Shown: piece by piece, positions 1-5,786 of the stretch | How positions within the stretch are numbered: position 1 is the first letter of the stretch | Layout of the letters: every line of letters begins with the position of its first letter | From: Phycisphaeraceae bacterium | GTDB lineage: Bacteria > Planctomycetota > Phycisphaerae > Phycisphaerales > Phycisphaeraceae | Assembly: GCA_003551485.1 (NCBI GenBank) | Contig: PUMS01000165.1 | Span: forward strand, 1 to 5,806 | Length of the DNA stretch: 5,806 bases | Reading direction: 5' to 3' | The notes under the pieces: generated by a model | Told to the model about the DNA's origin: nothing | The model's input: the letters and a program-made list of their open reading frames with translations, nothing else | Databases searched by the model: none | Made by a program: the position numbers and the translations under genes

Positions 1-53
1 ACCGCACCCGCTTGCCGCCAAGCCAAGCCACACCACACCGCATCCAATCGGGT

Positions 54-71
54 GCCGGGCGCGGTCCCGGC
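54..71 (-). terminator. GC-rich hairpin just after the dehydrogenase stop codon (possible terminator)
   Basis: GCCGGG at 54-59 and CCCGGC at 66-71 are perfect 6-bp inverted arms around a 6-base loop. The hairpin begins 3 bases past the minus-strand stop codon at 75-77. No T-run follows on the minus strand, so it is not a classical intrinsic terminator. It could still pause polymerase or protect the mRNA 3' end. Confidence 0.3.
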
Positions 72-74
72 CGC

Positions 75-1388
75 TCACGCCTGCACGATGTGGCCGTGTT
101 CCCCCATCAACGGCCGCATCACGCCGCGGGTGTCCACCACCAGGGGGGCGTGCTCGGCGATGAGGCGCCAGTCGTAGAAGCGGTGGTGCGTGGCGATGAG
201 GATGCAGTCGTAGCCGCCCAGCGCCTCAGCGCTGAACTCGATCGACCTCATGCCCAGGTTGTGATGGCGCATCGGCCGGGTCCGGGGCACGTGGGGGTCG
301 TGGTAGTCGACCTCGGCACCCAGCGCCTGAAGGCGCTCGATCAGCGCGAAGCTGGGGCTCTCGCGCACATCATCGACGTCGGGCTTGTAGGCCAGGCCCA
401 GCACCAGCACGCGGCTGCCGCGAACCGCCTTGCCCCGCTCGTTGAGCGCCAGCATGGTGCGCTGGATGACGAACTCGGGCATGTGGTGGTTGATCTGCCC
501 GGCCAGCTCGATGAAGCGGGTGGGCTGGCCCACCTCGCGGGCCTTCCAGGTCAGGTAGAACGGGTCGATGGGAATGCAGTGGCCGCCCAGGCCCGGACCG
601 GGATAGAAGGCCTGGAAGCCGAAGGGCTTGGTCGCCGCGGCGTCGATGACCTCCCACACGTCGATGCCCATGCGGGTGAGGATCATCTTCAGTTCGTTGA
701 CCAGGGCGATGTTGACCGCCCGGTAAACGTTTTCCAGAATCTTGGCCGCCTCGGCCACCTCCGCGCTGCTGACCGGCACCACCTGCTCGATGGCCTGCCG
801 GTAGAGGCACACCGCCAGGTCGCCCGAGGCCGCATCCACGCCGCCCACGAGCTTGGGAATGGTCCGGGTGCTGGCATCGGTGCGGCCGGGGTCCTCGCGC
901 TCGGGCGAGTAGGCCAGGAAGAAGTCGCGGCCGCAGCGCAGGCCCGTGCGCTCCAGCAGCGGCAGCATCACCTCGCGGGTGGTGCCGGGGTAGGTGGTGG
1001 ACTCGAGCACGATCAACTGGCCCGGCCGCAGGGTCGCGGCGATGTCGGCGGTGGTGCGTTCGATGTAGGAAAGGTCCGGCTCCAGGTGCGGCCTGAGGGG
1101 GGTGGGCACGCAGACCATCAGCACGTCGCACTCACCCAGCCGGGAGAAGTCATCGGTGGCCTCGAAGCGGTCGCTGGCGGCCAGCTCCGAGACGAACCGC
1201 TCCCCAAGGTGCTTGAGGTAGCTCTCGCCGCGGCCGAGCATGGCCACCTTCTCGGGGTCAATGTCGAAGCCCAGTATCCAGAAGCCCGCCTGCCAGAACG
1301 CCCGCACCAGCGGCAGCCCGACATAGCCGAGGGCCACCACACCCACGCGGATGTTGCGCCCTTCAATCGCTCGGGTGTCCAACGTCAT
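75..1388 (-). CDS. wbpA: Nucleotide-sugar dehydrogenase, probable UDP-N-acetyl-D-glucosamine 6-dehydrogenase (WbpA type)
   Basis: A 437-residue cytoplasmic enzyme of the UDP-glucose/GDP-mannose dehydrogenase superfamily. The family oxidises C6 of a UDP-sugar in two NAD+-dependent steps to the uronic acid, here probably UDP-GlcNAc to UDP-GlcNAcA for O-antigen, capsule or exopolysaccharide. The N-terminal Rossmann domain carries VVALGYVGLPL at 17-27 and FDID at 41-44. Next come ESTTYPGTT (129-137) and SPERE (161-165). EAAKILEN gives Lys216 and Asn220, GGHCIPIDP gives the catalytic Cys271 and Asp275, and KPDVDDVRESP (335-345) lies in the C-terminal UDP-binding domain. The long GPGLGGHCIPIDPFYLTWKA block and the total length favour WbpA over WecC or UDP-glucose dehydrogenases, but substrate cannot be proved from sequence. 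The start is firm: an in-frame TGA lies 12 bases upstream (1398-1400). The ribosome site is weak. Odd point: the first Gly of GxGxxG is Ala19. No sugar-pathway neighbour lies in the window. Confidence 0.93.
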   Translation of the reverse strand: MTLDTRAIEGRNIRVGVVALGYVGLPLVRAFWQAGFWILGFDIDPEKVAMLGRGESYLKHLGERFVSELAASDRFEATDDFSRLGECDVLMVCVPTPLRPHLEPDLSYIERTTADIAATLRPGQLIVLESTTYPGTTREVMLPLLERTGLRCGRDFFLAYSPEREDPGRTDASTRTIPKLVGGVDAASGDLAVCLYRQAIEQVVPVSSAEVAEAAKILENVYRAVNIALVNELKMILTRMGIDVWEVIDAAATKPFGFQAFYPGPGLGGHCIPIDPFYLTWKAREVGQPTRFIELAGQINHHMPEFVIQRTMLALNERGKAVRGSRVLVLGLAYKPDVDDVRESPSFALIERLQALGAEVDYHDPHVPRTRPMRHHNLGMRSIEFSAEALGGYDCILIATHHRFYDWRLIAEHAPLVVDTRGVMRPLMGEHGHIVQA

Positions 1389-1517
1389 GCTTGCCGCTCA
1401 CTGAAAAGGGACCCCCCCGGAACTGCTTCGCGGCCCCGGGGAAGTTGCCGGAGGGCCGGCTCCCCCATGCCCCCGGAAGTCGCCCCGCTCCCCGCCGCGG
1501 GGTTTGGCGGTGGCGGC

Positions 1518-1523
1518 ATGATA
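1518..1523 (-). promoter_or_regulatory. Weak -10-like hexamer upstream of the dehydrogenase gene
   Basis: On the minus strand this reads TATCAT, 5 of 6 matches to TATAAT, about 130 bases upstream of the dehydrogenase start. No hexamer near TTGACA sits 16-18 bases further upstream. It lies in one of the few A/T-containing spots of the region. Weak support. Confidence 0.2.
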
Positions 1524-1621
1524 ACGTTGGGTGTCTTCGTCCGGATGGCCGCCGATCTGAAGGCGCAGCGCGGGGGTCGGCCGACCCTGGGAACAGGGAA
1601 TGGAAAACTGCGATGGAGAAC

Positions 1622-1682
1622 GTCTTCGGAAGGGAAGGGCCCGCAGGGTGGGTAGAGCGAGGTCTTCCGAGCGAACCCCACC
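1622..1682 (+). repeat. Palindromic intergenic element, copy 1
   Basis: The core GGTAGAGCGAGG (1651-1662) is followed by TT and CGAGCGA. Outer arms GTGGG (1648-1652) and CCCAC (1677-1681) pair, giving a hairpin-like unit. The upstream GTCTTCGG (1622-1629) is also shared with the inverted copy at 1821-1901. Comparing 24 positions from the core onward, 21 match between the two copies. It looks like a dispersed non-coding repeat; its copy number outside the window cannot be judged. Confidence 0.5.
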
Positions 1683-1820
1683 AATAGGGTGTGGCGTCCG
1701 CGACAGGCGCCGGGGCTTCGCACGGGGTCAGGAATAGGGGGCCAGAGGGTGAGCCCTCCCCCTGCGACTCGTGGCGGCTTTGGGCAGACGCGGGGCAAAC
1801 CGGGCTCGCAGCCGGGGGGC

Positions 1821-1901
1821 GGTGGGTTTAGCGCGGAGCGCTGTCGAAGCCGTCGCTCGCAAAGCCTCGCTCTACCTACCCCACACCTTGGGGCCCGAAG
1901 A
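1821..1901 (-). repeat. Palindromic intergenic element, inverted copy 2, with long imperfect hairpin
   Basis: Read on the minus strand, this contains the same core GGTAGAGCGAGG (complement of 1865-1876) followed by TTTGCGAGCGA, preceded by GTCTTCGG. In addition, 1821-1833 pairs with 1868-1880 at 11 of 13 positions. GAGCG (1836-1840) pairs with CGCTC (1854-1858) inside it, so the whole unit can form a stem of about 60 bases. A local AGCGC-GGA-GCGCT palindrome sits at 1830-1842. No T-run follows, so a terminator role is not supported. Confidence 0.5.
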
Positions 1902-1922
1902 CACGTCGCACTCTCGTCCGAA

Positions 1923-1952
1923 CCCGCCCTCCCCCGGGCCCCCCGGACCCCC
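1923..1952 (-). other. G-quadruplex-capable run on the minus strand
   Basis: The minus strand has G-runs of 5, 6, 5, 3 and 3 separated by 1 to 3 bases, which meets the usual four-run G-quadruplex pattern. The plus strand is correspondingly C-rich. In such a GC-rich genome this may be chance. It lies about 130 bases upstream of the nucleotidyltransferase start. Confidence 0.35.
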
Positions 1953-2048
1953 GCAAGGGAAGCGGGCAGTAAGAGGCCGCGCTGCGTTGCGTGGTTCTCC
2001 TTGCCTTGCACGGCTTTGCGGCGATCGCGGCGGCCGGCGGTGAATGAG

Positions 2049-2054
2049 TACAAT
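2049..2054 (+). promoter_or_regulatory. Candidate -10 of the nucleotidyltransferase promoter
   Basis: TACAAT matches TATAAT at 5 of 6 positions and lies 25 bases before the chosen ATG. Initiation near 2061 would leave a short leader that still includes the ribosome site at 2066-2071. The -35 position (about 2026-2031) is GC-rich and poor. Confidence 0.35.
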
Positions 2055-2065
2055 CCAATGGTGTC

Positions 2066-2071
2066 AAGGAG
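2066..2071 (+). promoter_or_regulatory. Ribosome binding site deciding the nucleotidyltransferase start
   Basis: AAGGAG lies 8 bases before the ATG at 2080. This strong Shine-Dalgarno favours the ATG at 2080 over the in-frame ATG at 2044, which has only GC-rich sequence upstream. Confidence 0.75.
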
Positions 2072-2079
2072 TCGCCGCC

Positions 2080-2391
2080 ATGGCTTTCAGGGACCAACTG
2101 GACATGCAGGCCATCGCAGCGTTCTGCCGGCGGTGGCGGATCAGGGAACTGGCACTGTTTGGTTCAGCGCAGCGCGGACAGTTGCGGCCGGACAGCGATG
2201 TGGATTTGCTGGTGAGCTTCGATGAGGGGGCAGAGCCGACGTTGTTTGAGTTTTCGCGGCTGGCTCGCGAGTTGGGCGAGTTGCTTGGCCGCGACGTCGA
2301 CGTCCTGACCCGCCGCGGCGTGGAGGACAGCCGCAATCCCTACCGACGGCACGAGATTCTCAGCACGGCGGAGACCCTCTATGCCACGTGA
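2080..2391 (+). CDS. MNT-type nucleotidyltransferase, MntA-like antitoxin (orphan)
   Basis: A 103-residue protein of the minimal nucleotidyltransferase (MNT, Pol-beta fold) family. LALFGSAQRG (24-33) carries the Gly28-Ser29 nucleotide-binding signature. DSDVDLLVSF supplies Asp40 and Asp42, and DVDVLT supplies the third acidic residue, Asp74. All three metal-binding positions are therefore kept and the enzyme may be active. In characterised MntA/HepT modules the MNT protein is an antitoxin that adenylylates a tyrosine of the HEPN toxin HepT; that role here is family inference. The start at 2080 is chosen over 2044 because of the AAGGAG at 2066-2071 and because the 12 extra residues lie outside the domain. 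The C-terminus NPYRRHEILSTAETLYA resembles full-length relatives, so the gene looks complete. The partner gene usually follows at once, often overlapping; here only its first codons seem to remain (see 2381-2512). The dehydrogenase is divergent and the transporter convergent, so it is probably transcribed alone. Confidence 0.87.
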   Translation: MAFRDQLDMQAIAAFCRRWRIRELALFGSAQRGQLRPDSDVDLLVSFDEGAEPTLFEFSRLARELGELLGRDVDVLTRRGVEDSRNPYRRHEILSTAETLYAT

Positions 2392-2407
2392 CCGTGATGC
2401 GCCGGGT

Positions 2408-2433
2408 GCAACTGGTGGCTCGTCCACCAGTGC
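2408..2433 (+). repeat. Palindromic repeat, hairpin 1 of a head-to-head pair
   Basis: ACTGGTGG (2411-2418) and CCACCAGT (2424-2431) are perfect 8-bp arms around the loop CTCGT. Flanking GC at 2408-2409 and 2432-2433 extend the stem across a bulged A. It starts within about 20 bases of the nucleotidyltransferase stop and might also act in ending transcription, although no T-run follows. Confidence 0.6.
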
Positions 2434-2450
2434 ATATTGCGTACCGAACC

Positions 2451-2476
2451 GGCACTGGCGGACAAGCCGCCACTGG
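2451..2476 (-). repeat. Palindromic repeat, hairpin 2 of a head-to-head pair
   Basis: CACTGGCGG (2453-2461) and CCGCCACTG (2467-2475) pair at 8 of 9 positions around the loop ACAAG. Its reverse complement matches hairpin 1 at 19 of 24 positions. The T-A pair of hairpin 1 (2416 with 2426) is replaced by C-G here (2459 with 2469), a compensatory change. The two hairpins face each other across about 17 bases, and 2424-2433 can also pair with 2452-2461. Confidence 0.55.
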
Positions 2477-2522
2477 AAGTCGAGGCACAGGTCCCGCGTG
2501 CCCCTGTCGTGATCCTTGGGTG

Positions 2523-2552
2523 CGGCGCAGCGCCGTGAGCGACTCCCGGAGT
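2523..2552. repeat. Two short adjacent palindromes between convergent genes
   Basis: CGGCGC and GCGCCG at 2523-2535 are perfect arms around one base. ACTCC and GGAGT at 2542-2552 are perfect arms around one base. They lie between the ends of the convergent nucleotidyltransferase and transporter genes and may help end transcription, but neither is followed by a T-run. The rest of 2392-2607 shows nothing coding. Confidence 0.3.
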
Positions 2553-2607
2553 GAGAGGGAACTATCTTCTGAGCGGGCTTGAGTTGCTGGGTGGCGCGTC
2601 GGCCGCG

Positions 2608-5421
2608 CTATCTGTCGCCGCCATCGGCGCCGGTGGTGGCAGTCCGTGCCGCGCGGCGGGCGCGGTGGCGGCGGCGAAGTTCAAGACACGCCGGTACGAG
2701 GGTCCAGCAGGTCAGCATGGTCAGGGCCAGGCCGATGGCCATCAGGAAGCCGAGGCTGAAGATGCCGCCGTGGCTGGCCGTCATCAGCGCGCTGAAGCCG
2801 ATCATCGTCGTCAGGCCCGTCAGCGTGATGCCCTTGCCCGTGCCGTGGGTCAGGCCGCCGGGCCGATCATCGGGGTGCTGGCGGAAGCGGTGCATCATGT
2901 GCACGCCCGCATCCACGCCGATGCCGAACATCAGCGGCAGGACCGTGACGTTGGCCACGTTGATGCTCTCACCCGAGAGCACCAGGATGGCGAAGCTGGT
3001 GCAGAAGCCCAGGGCCACCGGCAGCAGGCACATCAGCGCATCGGTCAGCACCCGGAAGCTGATCCAGAGCAGCGCTGTCACCACCAGGAACGCGTAGATG
3101 CCCGCGGTGGTGTAGGCGTCGCGGATCAGCACGCCGAAGTGGTACACCTGAACCACCACCCCGGTGATGCCCGCATCGACCCCGGCCATGTCCTGGTGGA
3201 ACCGCGGCAGGAACGCCGGGTCCAGCGGGCTCTTGGCCGCGTGGTTGCGCGGCGGGTCGGGGTAGACCTCCATGGCATAGCGCGGGCGCTGCGGGTCGGT
3301 GCGGTCGATGTAGGGGCGAAGGACCGCCTCGGGAAAGTCATCCACCGTCAGCGGCGAGGCATCGAGCAGGCCCGCCACCTGCCACGCGGTGTCGAGGCGC
3401 AAGCGGCGGTATTCCTCATCGAGCTGTGACAGGCGCTGCTCATACTCAGCATCATCCTCCAGCTCGCGCAGCATGGCGGCGGTGCGCTCGACCGACTGCT
3501 CGACCCTGCCCATGGCCCGTGCGATGGTCTGGGGCACATCCTCCCTCGCCGCGGCGGCGCGCAGCAGCAGTTGAAGGCGGCCGAGGGCCTCATCGAAGCG
3601 CGGGCCGTCGGCATCAATGCCATCCTCGCGGGCCTCAGCTTCTTCGAGTGTCGCCCGCGCCCGTTGGCGCAGGTCATCGGGCATCGCTTCGATGCGCCGG
3701 CGCTTCTTCTCATCATCGGGTGGGAACAACATGGCGATGCCGCCCACGCCGCCGATGGTGGGCCTTTCCAGAAACGCATCGCGCCGCTGTCGAAGCTCAT
3801 CCAGGTCATCGCCGATGCTCACGCCGAACCAGATCGACTGCTCCCCATCCTCGATGATCCGCTGCTGCCAGGCCACGCTGTCGAGCCCGCGCGGCTGCAT
3901 GTCCAGCAGGTCGTAGTTGAACTCGATGCGCATCACCACCGGCACGCACACCGCCACCACCAGCGCAGCGCCGACCAGCACCGCCCAGGGCCGGCGCACG
4001 AACGGCATCGACCAGCGCTCCTGGTAGATGTCGATGGGCTTGACCTGCGGCGGTCTGACATGGCGGTGGCTGTGTCGAAACAGGCGCAGCAGGGCGGGGA
4101 AGATGGTGAACATCGCCAGCAGGCACAGCAGGATGCCGCCGAAGGCGATCAGCCCCATCTCCGCCACGCCGCTGAAGTCGGTCAGCACGATGGTGGCGAA
4201 CGCCGCGGCGGTGGTCACCGCGCCGGTCAGCACGCCGGGCCCGGTGAGGCTGAAGGTGCGCGACAGGGCCGCCTCGAAGTGCTCGGGCCCATCGGGGAAG
4301 TCCCGGCGCACCCGCTCGTAGCCGGCGGCGATGTGGATGGCGAAGTCCACCCCCAGCCCCAGCAGGATGGCGATGAAGAACACGCTCAGCAGTTGAAGGT
4401 GCCCCACGCTGAGCACCACGTGCCCGAACGACCAGGCGATGCCCACCAGCAGCGCCAGCATGATCAGCAGCGGCGTCTGCCAGTTGTGATAGGCCATCAC
4501 CAGCAGCACGGCGATGAAGAGGAAGGCCAGGATCGAAGCCAGCGTCGCATCGCGCTCGATGGCCTCGGTCTCATCGGTCTCGATCACCTCGACCCCCGTC
4601 AGGCCCGCATCCACCCGCGGGTGGTCCTCGAGCACCCGGGCCATCACCCGGCGGGTCGAGGCGATGCCCGCGGCTACGGCGGCGATCACATCCTCGGTCA
4701 GTTCGGGGGTGATTCGCACAAACAGCAGCCGGCCGTTGGGGCTGGCCAGGTACTGCCACTGCTGAGGCGAAGGCCGGCCCAGGAGCCGGCCCAGCGCCGG
4801 CCGCTGCTCGGGCGGCTCGGCCAGGACCACGTGCATGGCGTCGATCAACTGCCCGAGTTGCCCGACCTCATCGGCCATGGCCTGCTCATCGACGTCAGGG
4901 TCATCTTCCGCGCCGGCCAGTTCGCCCACAGCGGCATCGATCAGCGCGCCGGGGGTCGCGTGTTCCAGCAGGTCTCGGGCCTGCGCGGCCTCGTCGAGCA
5001 CCTGCTGGAACTGCTCGATCGGCAGCAGCCGGGCCGTTTTCGGGCTGAAGGCCTCGGCCGGCGCGCCCCACTCGACGCGTCGGATGTGCTCGGCATCGCG
5101 AAGGGCTGGACCCAGATCATCGACAAAGGTCCGTGCCCTGGCCGCGGCGTCGGCGTCGGGCCCATCGGGCCCGTGGGTGTCGACCACGACGATGAAGTCG
5201 TAGGTGCCCGGGAAGCTGTCCCACCAGTCCTCGAAGCGCTCGTTCCACTCCAGGTCGTTGCCGATCATCTCGTTGCGGTGGCCGATGAACTCCAGCCGCC
5301 AGACGGTCAGCAGCACGGCCAGCACCGCCAGCGCCACACCAATGAGCAGCACCAGGTGCGGCCACCGGCTGATCGGCCGTGCCCATGCACGGGCGAGGCG
5401 CTCCCGTAGGGGTGTGCTCAT
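2608..5421 (-). CDS. MMPL/RND-superfamily transporter, 12 TM segments
   Basis: A 937-residue inner-membrane protein with the RND/MMPL layout. TM1 is at about 22-41, followed by an extracytoplasmic loop (43-290). TM2-6 lie between about 293 and 442, with GLGVDFAIH (355-363) placing Asp359 in TM4. TM7 is at about 479-496, followed by a second loop (500-768) and TM8-12 between about 771 and 912, with GIGVDAGVH (833-841) placing Asp837 in TM10. The two halves are an internal duplication, and the buried aspartates fit proton-coupled transport. Relatives include HpnN-like hopanoid exporters and other lipid exporters; substrate here is unknown, and no hopanoid gene is in the window. Residues 569-680 of loop 2 are highly charged and probably helical. 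I place the start at 5421, giving a short basic leader before TM1; the frame stays open to 5661, but the extra 80 residues are Pro/Arg-rich leader translation. No strong Shine-Dalgarno is seen at either site. The C-terminus is a basic cytoplasmic tail. Confidence 0.9.
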   Translation of the reverse strand: MSTPLRERLARAWARPISRWPHLVLLIGVALAVLAVLLTVWRLEFIGHRNEMIGNDLEWNERFEDWWDSFPGTYDFIVVVDTHGPDGPDADAAARARTFVDDLGPALRDAEHIRRVEWGAPAEAFSPKTARLLPIEQFQQVLDEAAQARDLLEHATPGALIDAAVGELAGAEDDPDVDEQAMADEVGQLGQLIDAMHVVLAEPPEQRPALGRLLGRPSPQQWQYLASPNGRLLFVRITPELTEDVIAAVAAGIASTRRVMARVLEDHPRVDAGLTGVEVIETDETEAIERDATLASILAFLFIAVLLVMAYHNWQTPLLIMLALLVGIAWSFGHVVLSVGHLQLLSVFFIAILLGLGVDFAIHIAAGYERVRRDFPDGPEHFEAALSRTFSLTGPGVLTGAVTTAAAFATIVLTDFSGVAEMGLIAFGGILLCLLAMFTIFPALLRLFRHSHRHVRPPQVKPIDIYQERWSMPFVRRPWAVLVGAALVVAVCVPVVMRIEFNYDLLDMQPRGLDSVAWQQRIIEDGEQSIWFGVSIGDDLDELRQRRDAFLERPTIGGVGGIAMLFPPDDEKKRRRIEAMPDDLRQRARATLEEAEAREDGIDADGPRFDEALGRLQLLLRAAAAREDVPQTIARAMGRVEQSVERTAAMLRELEDDAEYEQRLSQLDEEYRRLRLDTAWQVAGLLDASPLTVDDFPEAVLRPYIDRTDPQRPRYAMEVYPDPPRNHAAKSPLDPAFLPRFHQDMAGVDAGITGVVVQVYHFGVLIRDAYTTAGIYAFLVVTALLWISFRVLTDALMCLLPVALGFCTSFAILVLSGESINVANVTVLPLMFGIGVDAGVHMMHRFRQHPDDRPGGLTHGTGKGITLTGLTTMIGFSALMTASHGGIFSLGFLMAIGLALTMLTCWTLVPACLELRRRHRARRAARTATTGADGGDR

Positions 5422-5513
5422 GGGGTCAGGCCCTGAAACAGAGTGGTGGGTGATCGGTTCATGGTGATGACGGGTGTCGTGAGGGCCCCGGGCGGGTCGG
5501 GGCGCCGGCCTGC

Positions 5514-5537
5514 GGGGGGGCGGGCCGGTGGGGGGGG
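5514..5537 (+). other. G-quadruplex-capable tract in the transporter leader
   Basis: Runs of 7, 3, 2 and 8 G lie within 24 bases. The long runs can be split to satisfy four runs of at least three G with short loops. The tract is on the template strand for the transporter's leader, about 95 bases upstream of the start codon and downstream of the candidate promoter. Confidence 0.4.
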
Positions 5538-5656
5538 CGCCCAGGCAATCTCCGGGGCCGCCTTCACGGGGGGCTTGCGGGGCCGCGGTGGAGGCCATGC
5601 TCCATCCATGCCTACGCGGCGAATAAGAAGGCCGATGCCCCGTTGACCAGGGGCGA

Positions 5657-5686
5657 ATCATACCGGTACGATGCGCGGCTGAGCAA
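5657..5686 (-). promoter_or_regulatory. Candidate sigma-70-type promoter for the transporter
   Basis: On the minus strand TTGCTC (5681-5686, 4 of 6 to TTGACA) and TATGAT (5657-5662, 5 of 6 to TATAAT) are 18 bases apart. A perfect 8-bp palindrome, TACCGGTA (5661-5668), overlaps the -10 edge and could be an operator. Initiation near 5650 would give a leader of about 230 bases. Confidence 0.4.
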
Positions 5687-5710
5687 ACCCTGCGCCACCC
5701 GTGTGAACGC

Positions 5711-5751
5711 TCAATAGAAATGTCACGGTTATTTTGTCAATAGAAATGTCA
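5711..5751. repeat. Two exact 15-bp direct repeats, period 26 bp
   Basis: TCAATAGAAATGTCA occurs at 5711-5725 and again, identical, at 5737-5751, separated by 11 AT-rich bases. The patch contrasts with the very GC-rich flanks. Repeated transposase-binding sites at the ends of IS21-like and similar elements have this layout, so this may be the end of an insertion sequence lying outside the window or a solo remnant. Regulator binding sites are the alternative; the repeats lie 25 to 65 bases upstream of the candidate transporter -35. No second copy in inverted orientation was seen elsewhere in the window. Confidence 0.6.
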
Positions 5752-5760
5752 GGGGGCAAG

Positions 5761-5786
5761 CCGCCGGGTGGGGCTGGGGCCGGCGG
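5761..5786. repeat. GC-rich inverted repeat next to the direct repeats
   Basis: CCGCCGG (5761-5767) and CCGGCGG (5780-5786) are perfect 7-bp arms around a 12-base G-rich loop. It begins 10 bases after the second 15-bp repeat. The following G/C-rich bases run off the window, so the full extent of any larger palindrome is not visible. Confidence 0.4.

Larger units (their letters stand above)
1389..2079. other. 691-bp gene-free region rich in palindromes
   Basis: This stretch separates two divergently transcribed genes. Open frames cross it on both strands, but their translations are Pro/Arg/Gly-rich, match no family I recognise and owe their length to high GC. What it holds: two inverted copies of a palindromic element (1622-1682 and 1821-1901), a small hairpin with arms GAGGG 1745-1749 and CCCTC 1754-1758, a C-rich run at 1923-1952, and the nucleotidyltransferase promoter and ribosome site at its right end. 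The left part (1389-1620) should contain the dehydrogenase promoter. The only candidate seen there is a minus-strand TATCAT (-10 like) at 1518-1523 with no good -35. Confidence 0.6.
2381..2512 (+). pseudogene. Probable remnant of a HepT-like (DUF86/HEPN) toxin gene
   Basis: An ATG at 2381 overlaps the nucleotidyltransferase stop by 11 bases in another frame and encodes MPRDRDA, which resembles the first residues of many HepT/DUF86 proteins. From about 2402 the frame enters a palindromic repeat and encodes 36 further residues with no HEPN character before TGA at 2510-2512. The R-x(4-6)-H-x-Y active-site motif is absent from this frame, and I saw none in the other frames up to 2607. I infer that the partner gene was lost, with its first seven codons kept because they lie next to the antitoxin stop. 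The match is only seven residues, so coincidence is possible. Confidence 0.4.

Noticed and set aside
20..39. Tandem doubled pentamers (AAGCC twice, ACACC twice)
   Set aside because: Two copies each of 5 bases in the 3' flank of a gene is within chance expectation, and no related copies were seen nearby.
12..1655. 547-residue plus-strand open frame opposite the dehydrogenase
   Set aside because: It lies antisense to a well-supported enzyme gene; its His/Gly/Ala-rich translation has no recognisable domain and is explained by GC-rich codon use.
2044..2079. Upstream ATG adding 12 residues to the nucleotidyltransferase
   Set aside because: No ribosome site precedes it, the candidate -10 (2049-2054) lies inside it, and AAGGAG sits at ideal spacing for the ATG at 2080.
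1385..2225. Long open frames on both strands across the intergenic region
   Set aside because: The translations are Pro/Arg/Gly-rich, run through palindromes and C-runs, and overlap one another and real genes in the wrong frames.
2388..2582. 64-residue plus-strand open frame after the nucleotidyltransferase as an intact toxin partner
   Set aside because: It shows no HEPN signature (no R-x(4-6)-H-x-Y), runs through both hairpins, and has no ribosome site of note.
2551..3429. 292-residue plus-strand open frame overlapping the end of the transporter gene
   Set aside because: Its translation is His/Gln/Ala-rich repeats of the antisense type, and the transporter on the other strand has clear TM segments and motifs here.
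3571..5409. 612-residue plus-strand open frame opposite the transporter
   Set aside because: It is antisense to the MMPL gene, is His/Gln/Gly-rich, and lacks domains. It is the expected mirror of strong third-position G/C bias.
5422..5661. 80-residue N-terminal extension of the transporter
   Set aside because: The extension is Pro/Arg/Gly-rich with no signal or domain. It crosses the G-tract and ends near the candidate -10, and the ATG at 5421 gives the usual short leader before TM1.
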